Shown piece by piece: positions 16,275-25,194 of a stretch of 50,062 nt of DNA (position 1 is the stretch's first letter; every line of letters starts with the position of its first letter). The notes below the pieces were generated by a model. That model saw only the letters and a program-made list of their open reading frames with translations. It did not search any database and was not told the DNA's origin. Origin of the DNA: Flavobacteriales bacterium UBA7325 (GTDB lineage: Bacteria > Bacteroidota > Bacteroidia > Flavobacteriales_D > Crocinitomicaceae); NCBI GenBank assembly GCA_002471375.1, contig DKPV01000100.1:1-50062 (forward strand). Reading direction: 5' to 3'. The position numbers and the translations under genes are program-made.

Positions 16275-18227
16275 ATGAGCGAAGAAAATAAGAAGCCTGA
16301 ATACGCAGCGGATAATATCCAAGTATTAGAAGGTTTAGAGGCTGTTAGGAAACGTCCAGCCATGTATATTGGAGATGTTGGAGTTAAAGGACTTCATCAT
16401 CTAGTTTATGAAGTTGTCGATAACTCAATTGACGAAGCGTTAGCTGGTCATTGTGATACAATTGACGTATTCATTCATGAAGGTAATTCAATAACGGTTA
16501 AGGATAATGGTCGTGGTATTCCAACTGCAATGCACTCTAAAGAGAAGCGTTCAGCATTGGAGGTTGTTATGACTGTACTTCACGCCGGTGGTAAGTTCGA
16601 TAAAGATTCATATAAAGTATCTGGTGGACTTCACGGGGTAGGTGTTTCTTGTGTGAATGCACTTTCGAAAGATCTGAAAGCTGTGGTTCATAGAGATGGA
16701 ATATTATTCCAGCAGGAATATAAGATGGGTAAGCCTCAGTACGATGTGAAAGAGGTTGGTACAACGGACCATAGAGGGACGGATGTTACATTCATGCCTG
16801 ATGATTCTATCTTTGAGGTTACAGAATATAACTATGATACATTAGCTGCTCGTTTGCGTGAGTTGGCGTTTCTCAATAAAGGAATCCACATTAGTTTGAC
16901 AGATGAGCGTGAAACGGATGATGATGGAAAGTTCTTTCATGAGAAATTTCATTCAGAAGGTGGATTGAAAGAGTTCGCAGCGTATCTAGATAGAAATCGT
17001 GAGTCGCTTATTTCTGAAGTTGTTTACTTCGAAGGTGAAAAAGATGGTATTCCAGTTGAGGTAGCACTTACATACAATACTTCATATACGGAGAACATTC
17101 AGGCGTATGTCAACAACATTAATACACACGAAGGTGGGACTCACCTTTCTGGTTTCCGTCGTGGATTAACAAATACTTTGAAGAAGTATGCGAATGATTC
17201 AGGGATGTTGGCTAAGGAAAAGGTAGAAATCGAAGGGGATGATTTTCGTGAAGGTTTAACTGCCGTTGTTTCTGTTAAAGTTGCAGAACCTCAGTTCGAG
17301 GGACAAACAAAGACTAAATTAGGAAATAGAGAAGTTACTGCTCCAGTGAGTCAAGGTGTTTCTGAAATGCTTGCTAATTATTTAGAGGAGCATCCAAATG
17401 AAGCGAAAACAATCGTTCAGAAGGTAATTCTTGCAGCAAAGGCAAGACAAGCAGCTCGTAAAGCGAGAGAGATGGTACAACGTAAAAGTGTACTAACAGG
17501 ATCAGGACTGCCTGGTAAGCTTGCTGATTGCTCTTCTAAAGATCCAGCTGAAAGTGAAATTTACCTTGTCGAGGGAGATTCTGCCGGTGGTACTGCTAAG
17601 CAGGGTCGAGATCGATTCTTTCAAGCAATTATGCCGCTAAGAGGTAAAATCTTGAATGTTGAGAAAGCTATGCAACATAAAATCTTCGAAAATGAGGAGA
17701 TTAAAAATATCTATACTGCACTGGGTGTACGTGTAGGTACGGAGGAAGATTCTAGAGCTCTTAATATAGAGAAATTGAGATATCACAAAATCATCATCAT
17801 GTGTGATGCCGATGTCGATGGGTCACACATTGAGACTTTAATTTTGACGTTCTTCTTCCGTTATATGAAGGAACTAATTGAGCTAGGTTATATCTACATC
17901 GCAACGCCTCCACTTTACCAAGTGAAGAAAGGTGCAAAATCAGGATATGCATGGGATGATGATCAGCGCGATGTAATGATTCAACAAATGAAAGGTTCAG
18001 GAACTGAATCATCTGTGAATGTGCAACGTTACAAAGGTCTTGGGGAGATGAACGCGGAACAATTATGGGATACGACAATGAATCCTGAGTTCAGAACACT
18101 TCGTCAAGTTCAAATTGAGAGTCCTGCTGAATCTGATCAAATCTTCTCAATGTTAATGGGGGATGAGGTTCCGCCTAGACGAGAGTTCATCGAGAAAAAC
18201 GCAAAATACGCGAATATCGATACATGA
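16275..18227 (+). CDS. gyrB: DNA gyrase subunit B
   Basis: A 650-residue type IIA topoisomerase ATPase subunit that, with GyrA, introduces negative supercoils. The GHKL ATPase domain shows VVDNSIDEALAGH, VKDNGRGIP and GLHGVGVSCVNAL; the transducer has NNINTHEGGTHLSGFR; the TOPRIM domain has LVEGDSAGGTAKQGRDR and MCDADVDGSHI; and the C-terminal MQRYKGLGEMNAEQL-type block is present as VQRYKGLGEMNAEQLW. Sequence features (GRDRFFQAIMPLRGKILNVEKA) fit GyrB better than ParE. The length is usual for Bacteroidota. It stands alone, with its own terminator downstream. Confidence 0.96.
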   Translation: MSEENKKPEYAADNIQVLEGLEAVRKRPAMYIGDVGVKGLHHLVYEVVDNSIDEALAGHCDTIDVFIHEGNSITVKDNGRGIPTAMHSKEKRSALEVVMTVLHAGGKFDKDSYKVSGGLHGVGVSCVNALSKDLKAVVHRDGILFQQEYKMGKPQYDVKEVGTTDHRGTDVTFMPDDSIFEVTEYNYDTLAARLRELAFLNKGIHISLTDERETDDDGKFFHEKFHSEGGLKEFAAYLDRNRESLISEVVYFEGEKDGIPVEVALTYNTSYTENIQAYVNNINTHEGGTHLSGFRRGLTNTLKKYANDSGMLAKEKVEIEGDDFREGLTAVVSVKVAEPQFEGQTKTKLGNREVTAPVSQGVSEMLANYLEEHPNEAKTIVQKVILAAKARQAARKAREMVQRKSVLTGSGLPGKLADCSSKDPAESEIYLVEGDSAGGTAKQGRDRFFQAIMPLRGKILNVEKAMQHKIFENEEIKNIYTALGVRVGTEEDSRALNIEKLRYHKIIIMCDADVDGSHIETLILTFFFRYMKELIELGYIYIATPPLYQVKKGAKSGYAWDDDQRDVMIQQMKGSGTESSVNVQRYKGLGEMNAEQLWDTTMNPEFRTLRQVQIESPAESDQIFSMLMGDEVPPRREFIEKNAKYANIDT

Positions 18228-18246
18228 TAATAACTTTTAATAGAAG

Positions 18247-18277
18247 AAAGCCCCGCTCATGGAGTGGGGCTTTTTTT
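18247..18277 (+). terminator. Rho-independent terminator after gyrB
   Basis: AAAGCCCCGCTC (18247-18258), loop ATG, GAGTGGGGCTTT (18262-18273) with a single G-T wobble, running into a T tract through 18277. Confidence 0.93.
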
Positions 18278-18297
18278 GTTTATACTTTTTATGCTTG

Positions 18298-19251
18298 TTA
18301 AAGTGATTGGTTATTTGGGATTTTTTGCCCGCCCCACTCAACAACGGTTAAGCCTTTTCTCTCTTTAGATAGAATTTGTAAATCTTGAGGTTTAATTTGA
18401 ACTGGTTCATTTGTACCTTGAAATACCATCATCACTCTTATAAGGGTTTCTGGTTCTGGTGAAATTTCCAACTTCGCGTACTTTTCATATTCAGAACTTG
18501 AGAAGTGAACAATGTTGAACTCATTTTGTTCGAGAATAGGTAACCAATAAATGATGAATTCATTTGCTTCCTTCTCATTTAGACCTAAAATGGATAAAGA
18601 CTCCTCTAAAAATGGAACTGTCTCAGCTTTTGGGACGTGTTCCTGAATTGATTTGAATTTGATGAGTCGGGATGCCTTCCCAATAAAGAGCATAATACTG
18701 ACGTCTCTTTTCGTCGATTAAAGTGCCATCGGGACAGGCTGTTACATTCCATCCATTAGAATAGCTAGGATAAGTGGTAGTGAGCCTTCCGCCGTAATCT
18801 AAATTAACTTGAACTTCAGCGGTGTCTTCAGGGTATATGTAAATAATCGGTTTTAAATCTTGAACTTCATCTTCTAGAATGACTTCAATTCTCAATTCGA
18901 TGTTATCTCCCTTTTTAACAATCACATCTTCGATCACTGAAGTCTCGTAACGGAGCGATGATATCTCAATATCGTATTTGCCTGGTAGGATGTTATTTAG
19001 GCTAAATCTGCCTTCAACATCTGATAACGCGCCAATTATTGGTATGTTGTTTAATACTACTCTGGCGAACATAATTGGCTCGCCAATTTCATCAGTAATT
19101 CTTCCCACAATCGCAGCAGTAGCGATCGTATAAGGTGAGGTTATTATTGTTTCTGATACAGTGTCGCTGCTGCTAGTTGTTTCAATATCGCATTTATGTA
19201 TGTTTTTCGAAGTTACACACGAAAAAAAAGATAGGAATCCATAAATCTCAT
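18298..19251 (-). pseudogene. Carboxypeptidase-regulatory-domain lipoprotein, frameshifted (or sequencing indels)
   Basis: One gene in three pieces of frame. The middle frame (stop at 18623) encodes a carboxypeptidase-regulatory domain (GRITDEIGEPIMFARVVLNN, DVEGRFSLNNILPG) and then IIYIYPEDTAEVQVNL and NGWNVTACPDGTLID, a conserved Bacteroidota block. It runs into a stop after SGTRPKS. Removing one A from the AAAA at 18628-18631 (minus strand) joins it as SGTRPKAETVPFLEE to the next frame, which holds the expected rest of the family (LGLNEKEANEFIIYWLP, ISPEPETLIRVMMVF, LTVVEWGG). At the 5' end a second one-base gap in an eight-T run (19222-19229) separates the ATG at 19251 from a lipobox FFSC. 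Both breaks are in homopolymers, so sequencing error is as possible as real decay. Confidence 0.82.
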
Positions 19252-19282
19252 GATTCGAGCTTTTAACAGAGAAGGTGTGTAT

Positions 19283-20557
19283 TTACGTCTTACGTTTCTT
19301 CTTCTTTGCGGCTGGAAAGAGGATGTTATTCAGTATTAGGCGATAGCCTGGAGAATTAGGGTGTAAGCTCAAATCGGTAGGGGGATCTCCTACAATATGT
19401 CGATAATCTTCTGGGTCATGACCACCATAAAAAGTCCATGTACCTTGGCCGAGTTCTCCGTGAATGTATTTGGCGGTTCCCATGGATTGAGTTTCTCCCA
19501 TTACCAATACATTTGGTTTAATAAAGTCTTTCTTGAAATCTGTTGTTTGTCCCATGAAACCATCAACAACATCTGTGTGGCATTGAGTTAACATGGTAGG
19601 AACGATATCCCATTTTGCAGAGAAATCAAATAAAGTGAACTTGTCCATCTTCGCTGCCTGCGCTTCAGGAATTCGATTGTTTCTTAGGCTCGTACCGTCA
19701 ATTTCTGAATATTCATACTCTAGTGGATCGCGAACAAGCTGAAAGTCTCTAAAGGCGAGAGTATGAGAAAAATCTAATTTGTCTTGACAGTCCCTATGCG
19801 CCGGGTCACCATCGAACATGCTCTCGCATATGTCCGTGTTATGCGCGGAGAGCGATATGTCGTAGCTGTCAGTGCCACTGCACATGGTGAATAGAAAACC
19901 ACCTCCAATCACAAAATTCTTAATGTTGGATGAAACAGCTAATTTCATTTCGGAAACTTTATTGAATCCAAGTCCAGCAGCAGATGTTTCGAGATCGTGC
20001 ACTTGCTGTTTATACCAAGCTTCACCCCGAAATCTAGCGTAAAATTTACCATATTGCCCTGTAAAGTCTTCGTGATGCAAGTGCAGCCAGTCATATTCAG
20101 GTAATAATCCCATTATCACTGCAGAGTCGTAAATCTTATCGTATGGAATTTCTGCGTATTCCAGAACGAGAGTAACGGCATCATCCCATGGCATTTTCCC
20201 ACTAGGTGTATACACAGCTATTTTGGGTGCTTTTTCTAGTTGAACAATTTCCATGTTAACTTCAGGGCTAGAAATTTGTCGCTTAATATTCGCAACTTGT
20301 CCATCTGCCAAAATCGTATAAGAGACACCACGAAGAAGTAATTCTTCTTCTATTGCATCTAGGTGTGGAGTAAGAAATGAACCACCACGATAATTCAGTA
20401 ACCAGTCAACGACTATTTCATTTTCTAGTAGATAGAACGTTACACCATAAGCCTTTAAATGATTCGCTTGGGTATCATCCATGGGTATTAAAATCTGAGA
20501 AGATTTCCCATTGAACGAGATAAAAATGATTCCAAGAAGTACAAGAATTTTATTCAT
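19283..20557 (-). CDS. Secreted amidotransferase-fold protein (often labelled asparagine synthetase B in Bacteroidota)
   Basis: About 424 residues with a signal peptide (MNKILVLLGIIFISFNGKSSQ) and a central region like the class I glutamine-amidotransferase fold: APKIAVYTPSGKMPWDDAV, LPEYDWLHLHHEDF, and GGGFLFTMCSGTDSYDI, where the Cys sits in the nucleophile-elbow position. It ends in a basic KKKKRKT tail. Database entries for such proteins commonly carry the name asparagine synthetase B, but the ATP-dependent synthetase domain is absent, so I do not support that function. The ATG at 20557 is chosen because it opens the signal peptide; an upstream start at 20671 would overlap dnaB. Its role is probably periplasmic and unknown. 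Confidence 0.75.
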   Translation of the reverse strand: MNKILVLLGIIFISFNGKSSQILIPMDDTQANHLKAYGVTFYLLENEIVVDWLLNYRGGSFLTPHLDAIEEELLLRGVSYTILADGQVANIKRQISSPEVNMEIVQLEKAPKIAVYTPSGKMPWDDAVTLVLEYAEIPYDKIYDSAVIMGLLPEYDWLHLHHEDFTGQYGKFYARFRGEAWYKQQVHDLETSAAGLGFNKVSEMKLAVSSNIKNFVIGGGFLFTMCSGTDSYDISLSAHNTDICESMFDGDPAHRDCQDKLDFSHTLAFRDFQLVRDPLEYEYSEIDGTSLRNNRIPEAQAAKMDKFTLFDFSAKWDIVPTMLTQCHTDVVDGFMGQTTDFKKDFIKPNVLVMGETQSMGTAKYIHGELGQGTWTFYGGHDPEDYRHIVGDPPTDLSLHPNSPGYRLILNNILFPAAKKKKRKT

Positions 20558-20636
20558 TGTCAATAAAGCTACAAAAATCTTACCTAAAATAAGGAATGAG
20601 TCAACCGCCCTCGTTATTCTATTAACACAAATTGCA

Positions 20637-22199
20637 TTAAAACGGTGATTCACCATCCGTAGATGGGTCAAAGTCTAGATCATCATCAAGAGAGTTCATT
20701 TTACTTTGAAGGGTCATTGTACCTTGATCTTCAAATTCACTATTCGCTGACATCAAAGCATTATTACTTTGCACAGCTTCGGTGTCTTCGAAAGTTTCAA
20801 GATTGTCAAAGCGCGCATATTGACCAATGAATCGCAAGCGAACACTATCAAGAGCACCGTTTCTATGCTTTGCAATGATGATTTCTCCAACACCTGCGTT
20901 AGAATTTCCTTCTTCATCCTGGAGGAATCCATAGTATTCCGGACGGTAAATAAATGATACAATATCAGCATCCTGCTCAATGGCTCCAGATTCACGAAGA
21001 TCGGACAGGATCGGTCTCTTATTTCCTCCACGTTGCTCAACAGAACGACTAAGCTGTGATAGAGCAATCATTGGCACGTTAAGCTCCTTGGCAATCTCCT
21101 TAATAGATCTAGATATTGATGATATTTCTTGCTCTCGATTTCCTTGACTTTTACCACCTGCTGTCATTAATTGTAAATAATCAATGATTACCATTTGAAT
21201 GTCGTACTGCATTTTGAGTCGTCGACATTTTGCACGTAAATCGAAAATACTAATCCCAGGAGTGTCATCAATGTATATCGGGGCAGTTGCTAATTTGCTA
21301 ATTCGTGTATGGAGTTGTTGAAACTCATCGTCACGAAGGTCACCCTTACGAAGTTTTTCTGCTGGCAATCGAGTCTCAGATGCAATTAGACGTTTTACTA
21401 ATTGTACAGAAGACATCTCAAGTGAAAATATAGCCACGCCCTGATTGTGATCTACCGCTGTATTTCGCGCCATAGAAAGTACGAATGCTGTTTTACCCAT
21501 TGCTGGACGAGCTGCAATTACAATCATATCAGATCGTTGCCATCCGGCAGTAATTTTGTCTAATGCGTAGAACCCTGAAGGAATTCCTGAAATACCATCC
21601 GTATTCTGTGCTGCTTTTTCAATTTCTTCAATGGCTGCACGAACAACGTTTTGCATAACGTCAACCGCCTTCCCCATATTATTTTCTGCAATTTTGAAAA
21701 GATCACCTTCAGCCTTATTTAACACATCAAAAACATCGTTTGTATCGTCAAAAGCTTCTTTCATTACTTCACCGCACATTCTAATTAGCTCGCGCTTTAT
21801 ATGCTTTTCAGAAATAATTCTTGCGTGGTATTCGACGTGGGCTGTCGATGCAACTCGACTTGTTAATTGAGAGATGTAGGCAGCGCCACCAGCGGCTTCA
21901 AGTTCTCCGTTTTTTTGCAATTTATCAGTTACGGTAAGAATGTCAATGGGTTTTGAGGTCCCAAATAGATCTTTAATAACTGCGAATATATATTGGTGTT
22001 TAGGATCATAAAAACTCTCCTGTGAAAGGATGTCAATTGTTTCAGTAACCGCATTCTTTTCAAGCATCATAGCTCCTAGAACTGCTTTTTCCAAATCAAC
22101 AGCCTGTGGTGGAACACGTCCACCCATCTCAGCTGAGATATTAGGGGTACGACTCATTCGTGTTGCTGGCTTTCTTGGTTTGTCAGGTTTATTCTCCAT
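20637..22199 (-). CDS. dnaB: Replicative DNA helicase DnaB
   Basis: About 520 residues. The N-terminal DnaB domain (VPPQAVDLEKAVLGAMMLE) and the C-terminal RecA-like helicase domain are both complete: Walker A ARPAMGKTAFVLSMA, FSLEMSSVQLVKRLI, Walker B MVIIDYLQLM, and LSQLSRSVEQR with LRESGAIEQDAD. It unwinds DNA ahead of the replisome. The start is put at the ATG at 22199 (MENKPDKP) rather than 22217, because a TATCTTTG promoter element overlaps the six extra codons. An acidic C-terminal tail (DDDLDFDPSTDGESPF) could bind partners. Confidence 0.95.
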   Translation of the reverse strand: MENKPDKPRKPATRMSRTPNISAEMGGRVPPQAVDLEKAVLGAMMLEKNAVTETIDILSQESFYDPKHQYIFAVIKDLFGTSKPIDILTVTDKLQKNGELEAAGGAAYISQLTSRVASTAHVEYHARIISEKHIKRELIRMCGEVMKEAFDDTNDVFDVLNKAEGDLFKIAENNMGKAVDVMQNVVRAAIEEIEKAAQNTDGISGIPSGFYALDKITAGWQRSDMIVIAARPAMGKTAFVLSMARNTAVDHNQGVAIFSLEMSSVQLVKRLIASETRLPAEKLRKGDLRDDEFQQLHTRISKLATAPIYIDDTPGISIFDLRAKCRRLKMQYDIQMVIIDYLQLMTAGGKSQGNREQEISSISRSIKEIAKELNVPMIALSQLSRSVEQRGGNKRPILSDLRESGAIEQDADIVSFIYRPEYYGFLQDEEGNSNAGVGEIIIAKHRNGALDSVRLRFIGQYARFDNLETFEDTEAVQSNNALMSANSEFEDQGTMTLQSKMNSLDDDLDFDPSTDGESPF

Positions 22200-22204
22200 G
22201 TAAA

Positions 22205-22212
22205 CAAAGATA
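22205..22212 (-). promoter_or_regulatory. dnaB: Putative -7 element TATCTTTG just before dnaB
   Basis: On the minus strand TATCTTTG matches TAnnTTTG and ends five bases before the dnaB ATG. If used, the mRNA would be almost leaderless. The -33 position holds no clear TTG. Confidence 0.35.
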
Positions 22213-22306
22213 CGCATGCTTTCGCCTCATACGGTGTAATCAATGATCTTTATTTTTCAAGATGATATTAATACTAGTTATTCACAATTGTTGATACCTT
22301 TAATTT

Positions 22307-22969
22307 ATGAAACGAGAGATTCTTTCTACAAATGATGGTTCCACGACTATCTTTATTCCGGATATGGATGAAACATACCATTCGACGCATGGAGCAATTC
22401 AGGAGGCACTTCATGTATTCATTGAAAATGGCCTCCGAGAAATAAAGAATGAGATAATAACGGAAGTACATATTTTTGAAATGGGATTCGGTACGGGATT
22501 AAATGCTCTTTTGACTGCGTCCAATTCAAAAGGAAAGGTCTGTTACACAGGGGTAGAGGCATATCCAGTTGAGAAAGAGTTATTAGATCATTTAAATTAT
22601 GCTGTCGAACTTGGCGGGGAGACAGAAGAATTGTTTCAAAAAATCATTTCTTCTCCTTGGAATCAGAATGTAGAAATCTGTGCTGATTTCATTCTAAATA
22701 AAGTGCATTCGAAAATTGAAGAGTACTCCATGCCGAGAGCGCATTTCGATCTAGTTTTTTACGATGCTTTTGGGCCGCGAGCGCAATCGTCCATGTGGGA
22801 GATGAAGATTCTCTCAAAAATTGTCGATGGATTGAAGGCTGGAGGTGTGCTGGTAACTTATTGCGCAATGGGGCAATTTAAGCGAGACCTTAAGGAGCTT
22901 GGTATGAGAGTAGAATCTCGTCCTGGTCCTCCTGGTAAAAGAGAAATGACTGTCGCTACTAAGATGTAG
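22307..22969 (+). CDS. mnmD: tRNA 5-methylaminomethyl-2-thiouridine methyltransferase MnmD
   Basis: A 220-residue SAM-dependent methyltransferase that completes the mnm5 modification of the wobble uridine in tRNA. It is the stand-alone form of the domain fused in MnmC of other bacteria. Visible motifs are the SAM site FEMGFGTGLNALLTA, a VCYTGVEAYP strand, FDLVFYDAFGPRAQSSMWE, GGVLVTYCAMGQFKRDL, and the terminal RPGPPGKREMTVATK, all characteristic of the DUF752/MnmD family. Its 3' end overlaps the convergent mtaB gene by 11 bases. Confidence 0.9.
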   Translation: MKREILSTNDGSTTIFIPDMDETYHSTHGAIQEALHVFIENGLREIKNEIITEVHIFEMGFGTGLNALLTASNSKGKVCYTGVEAYPVEKELLDHLNYAVELGGETEELFQKIISSPWNQNVEICADFILNKVHSKIEEYSMPRAHFDLVFYDAFGPRAQSSMWEMKILSKIVDGLKAGGVLVTYCAMGQFKRDLKELGMRVESRPGPPGKREMTVATKM

Positions 22970-24275
22970 CAGACACAATGATGTCGCAAAGCATTAGCCC
23001 ATCTCTATCAATACTATTCAAATGAACATATTGAAAAGTGTTACAGAGATTTTTATCGAATGGCACTTTTACTTTTACATAGTTTTCTGTAAATCCATTC
23101 ATCCAACCATTGTTATCATCTGATTCGAATAGAACAGTTCCTGTTTGCCCAATATTGGATTCGTAAAATGCTCTCTTTTTTTTGTCAGAAAGAATGTGGA
23201 GTTGCTTGCTTCGCTCTTTTCGAATATTGATAGGAACGGCATCTCCAAGCTTTATTGCTGTTGTATTAGCTCTCTCGGAGTAAGTGAATACATGGAGATA
23301 TGATATATCGAGATCCTTTAAGAAGGCAACAGTTTCCATAAAATCTTCGTCTGTTTCACCTGGGAATCCAACAATAACATCAACTCCGATGCATGTGCTC
23401 GGTTTTGATGATTTAATGGACGCAATTCTATCGGCGTATAAGGCCGTGTCATATTTCCGCCTCATAGCTTTGAGGAGACGATCATTTCCTGATTGCAACG
23501 GAATATGAAAATGAGGAACAAATCTATCAGAATTGTTAAGCGTGAAATCTATGATTTCATTTGAGAGTAAATTAGGTTCTATCGATGATATTCTGAACCG
23601 ATCGATGCCTTCTACAGTATCCAGTGCTTTGACTAATTGAAAGAAGTTTTCATCTCCACCTTGACCAAAATCGCCAATATTTACTCCTGTCAAAACAACT
23701 TCTTTGACATCTGTTTTAGAAATTTTTTTAGCTTCCTGAACAGTAGAGTCTACACTTGCATTTCGACTTTTTCCTCTGGCAAGTGGAATAGTACAAAATG
23801 TACAGAAATAGTCGCATCCATCTTGTACTTTCAAGAAGGAGCGAGTCCTGTCACCAAGAGAATATCCAGGGACAAAATCTTTGGTTTCTTTTATGCTAGA
23901 ATTATAGACAACTGTGTCTTTTGCGCGATCGATATTCTCAACATGTTCCAATAAGTTGAACTTTTCATTAGCTCCTAGAACGATATCGACTCCATTTATT
24001 TCTGCAATTTCATCGGGCTTTAATTGCGCATAACAACCAATGATTGCGACGAAGGCTTCTGGATTTACCTTTCTAGCTTTCTTGACTAATTGTTTACACT
24101 TTTTATCAGCATTTTCGGTAACAGAACAAGTGTTGATAATATAAACATCTGGGGTGTTATCGAAGTCCACGCGAGCGTAACCGCCTTCTTCAAAAGATCG
24201 AGCGATAGTTGAAGTTTCTGAGAAATTCAGTTTACAACCGAGCGTATAAAGAGAGACTTTTTTGTACTGATTCAT
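22959..24275 (-). CDS. mtaB: tRNA t6A37 methylthiotransferase MtaB
   Basis: A 438-residue radical-SAM enzyme that makes ms2t6A at position 37 of ANN-decoding tRNAs. The N-terminal UPF0004 domain begins YTLGCKLNFSET and includes IINTCSVTENADKKC and the further Cys in IIGCYAQLKP, which together bind the second iron-sulfur cluster. The radical-SAM site is DGCDYFCTFCTIPLARGK, with the CxxxCxxC spacing. HIPLQSGNDRLLKAMRRKY and GVDVIVGFPGETDEDF are family signatures. A C-terminal TRAM-like segment follows. Its 3' end overlaps mnmD on the opposite strand, so two tRNA anticodon-loop modification genes converge here. Confidence 0.93.
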   Translation of the reverse strand: MNQYKKVSLYTLGCKLNFSETSTIARSFEEGGYARVDFDNTPDVYIINTCSVTENADKKCKQLVKKARKVNPEAFVAIIGCYAQLKPDEIAEINGVDIVLGANEKFNLLEHVENIDRAKDTVVYNSSIKETKDFVPGYSLGDRTRSFLKVQDGCDYFCTFCTIPLARGKSRNASVDSTVQEAKKISKTDVKEVVLTGVNIGDFGQGGDENFFQLVKALDTVEGIDRFRISSIEPNLLSNEIIDFTLNNSDRFVPHFHIPLQSGNDRLLKAMRRKYDTALYADRIASIKSSKPSTCIGVDVIVGFPGETDEDFMETVAFLKDLDISYLHVFTYSERANTTAIKLGDAVPINIRKERSKQLHILSDKKKRAFYESNIGQTGTVLFESDDNNGWMNGFTENYVKVKVPFDKNLCNTFQYVHLNSIDRDGLMLCDIIVSATS

Positions 24276-24282
24276 GCGAATG

Positions 24283-24290
24283 CAAAAATA
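24283..24290 (-). promoter_or_regulatory. mtaB: Putative -7 element TATTTTTG just before mtaB
   Basis: On the minus strand TATTTTTG matches TAnnTTTG and ends seven bases before the mtaB ATG, again implying a very short leader. Confidence 0.4.
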
Positions 24291-24389
24291 CTCAGTTTCA
24301 CTCTTGTAAGCAAGTTATTGTTAATTCAAACGAAAATTCATTTCTTTGATGGAGTCTAGAATACACAATAATCAACTTAAGACGATAGA

Positions 24390-24704
24390 ATGCCAATAAG
24401 AATGGTTGAGGATGATCCTCAAGGGAATAAAAAAACTCGTAAAAGTAGAAGGTCTGTTAAATCAAGTAGCGGTGGGGATTCGGGTGGTTTAGGAGGAGCC
24501 TTAGGTGGCCTCGTTTCGACGTTTCGACCTGCTTTAATGAAGAAGTCTAAATTACTTATCGGATTAATTGTGGTTGCAGTCATAGCGTATATCTTGTTTT
24601 TTAGAAATAGCGACATGTCGCTTTCGGGTAGTAACATTATCAATTTTGATCCTCCAGCTGCGAAAGGTAAGCATGTTGCGTTTGTGATTGGTGTGAACAA
24701 ATAG
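24390..24704 (+). CDS. Small single-pass membrane protein, unknown
   Basis: A 104-residue protein with a basic, Ser- and Gly-rich N-terminus (GNKKTRKSRRSVKSSSG, then GGLGGALGGLV), one strongly hydrophobic segment (LLIGLIVVAVIAYILFF, about 56-72) and a short 30-residue tail. The positive charge before the membrane segment predicts a cytoplasmic N-terminus. Similar short Gly-rich membrane proteins occur in Bacteroidota, but I cannot name the family. The gene is 4 bases upstream of the cytidine deaminase gene, so they share a transcript. Confidence 0.65.
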   Translation: MPIRMVEDDPQGNKKTRKSRRSVKSSSGGDSGGLGGALGGLVSTFRPALMKKSKLLIGLIVVAVIAYILFFRNSDMSLSGSNIINFDPPAAKGKHVAFVIGVNK

Positions 24705-24708
24705 ATTT

Positions 24709-25185
24709 ATGAAACACGAGTACAAAGTAAGTTACCAGCGATTCGATAATTGGAAGGAGCTTCCCATTGAAGATCATGAACTGGTAGATAGGGCATACGA
24801 AGTGTGTAAATCTGCTTATGCCCCGTATAGCAAGTTTCATGTTGGAGCGTCGTTGCGTATGACCAACTACGAAATTATTACCGGGAGTAATCAAGAGAAT
24901 ATAGCCTATCCATCTGGGTTATGCGCAGAGCGCGTCGCTTTATTTTATGCTGGCGCTAATCTTCCTAATGAGAAAGTGCAAACTTTGTGTGTTGTTGCAA
25001 AAGGTGATTTGCTCCCGATCGAGAAAATTCTCTCGCCTTGCGGCGCATGCAGACAAGTGATGCTCGAAACAGAGGTTCGTCAAAACCTGAAGTATCGAAT
25101 TATTTTGGTTAGTCAAAATGGTGTAGCTATTGTCTTTAATTCGGCCGAAGATTTATTGCCACTTGCTTTTGGGATAACTGATTAA
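24709..25185 (+). CDS. cdd: Cytidine deaminase
   Basis: A 158-residue zinc enzyme that deaminates cytidine and deoxycytidine to uridine and deoxyuridine in pyrimidine salvage. It has the substrate-binding YAPYSKFHVGASLRM and the zinc site GLCAERVALF with LSPCGACRQVM: three Cys ligands and the catalytic Glu, the arrangement of the tetrameric cytidine deaminases. The N-terminus has about 20 extra residues (YKVSYQRFDNWKELP) compared with the shortest family members. It sits between a small membrane protein gene and a lipoprotein gene, each within 10 bases. Confidence 0.93.
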   Translation: MKHEYKVSYQRFDNWKELPIEDHELVDRAYEVCKSAYAPYSKFHVGASLRMTNYEIITGSNQENIAYPSGLCAERVALFYAGANLPNEKVQTLCVVAKGDLLPIEKILSPCGACRQVMLETEVRQNLKYRIILVSQNGVAIVFNSAEDLLPLAFGITD

Positions 25186-25194
25186 CAACAATTT

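Noticed and set aside
19283..20557. Asparagine synthetase B function
   Set aside because: The protein has a signal peptide and lacks the synthetase domain; only an amidotransferase-like fold is supported.
24390..24704. Antisense ORF of 93 residues opposite the small membrane protein gene
   Set aside because: It mirrors the Gly-rich coding strand; the plus-strand version has a membrane segment and fits tightly before cdd.
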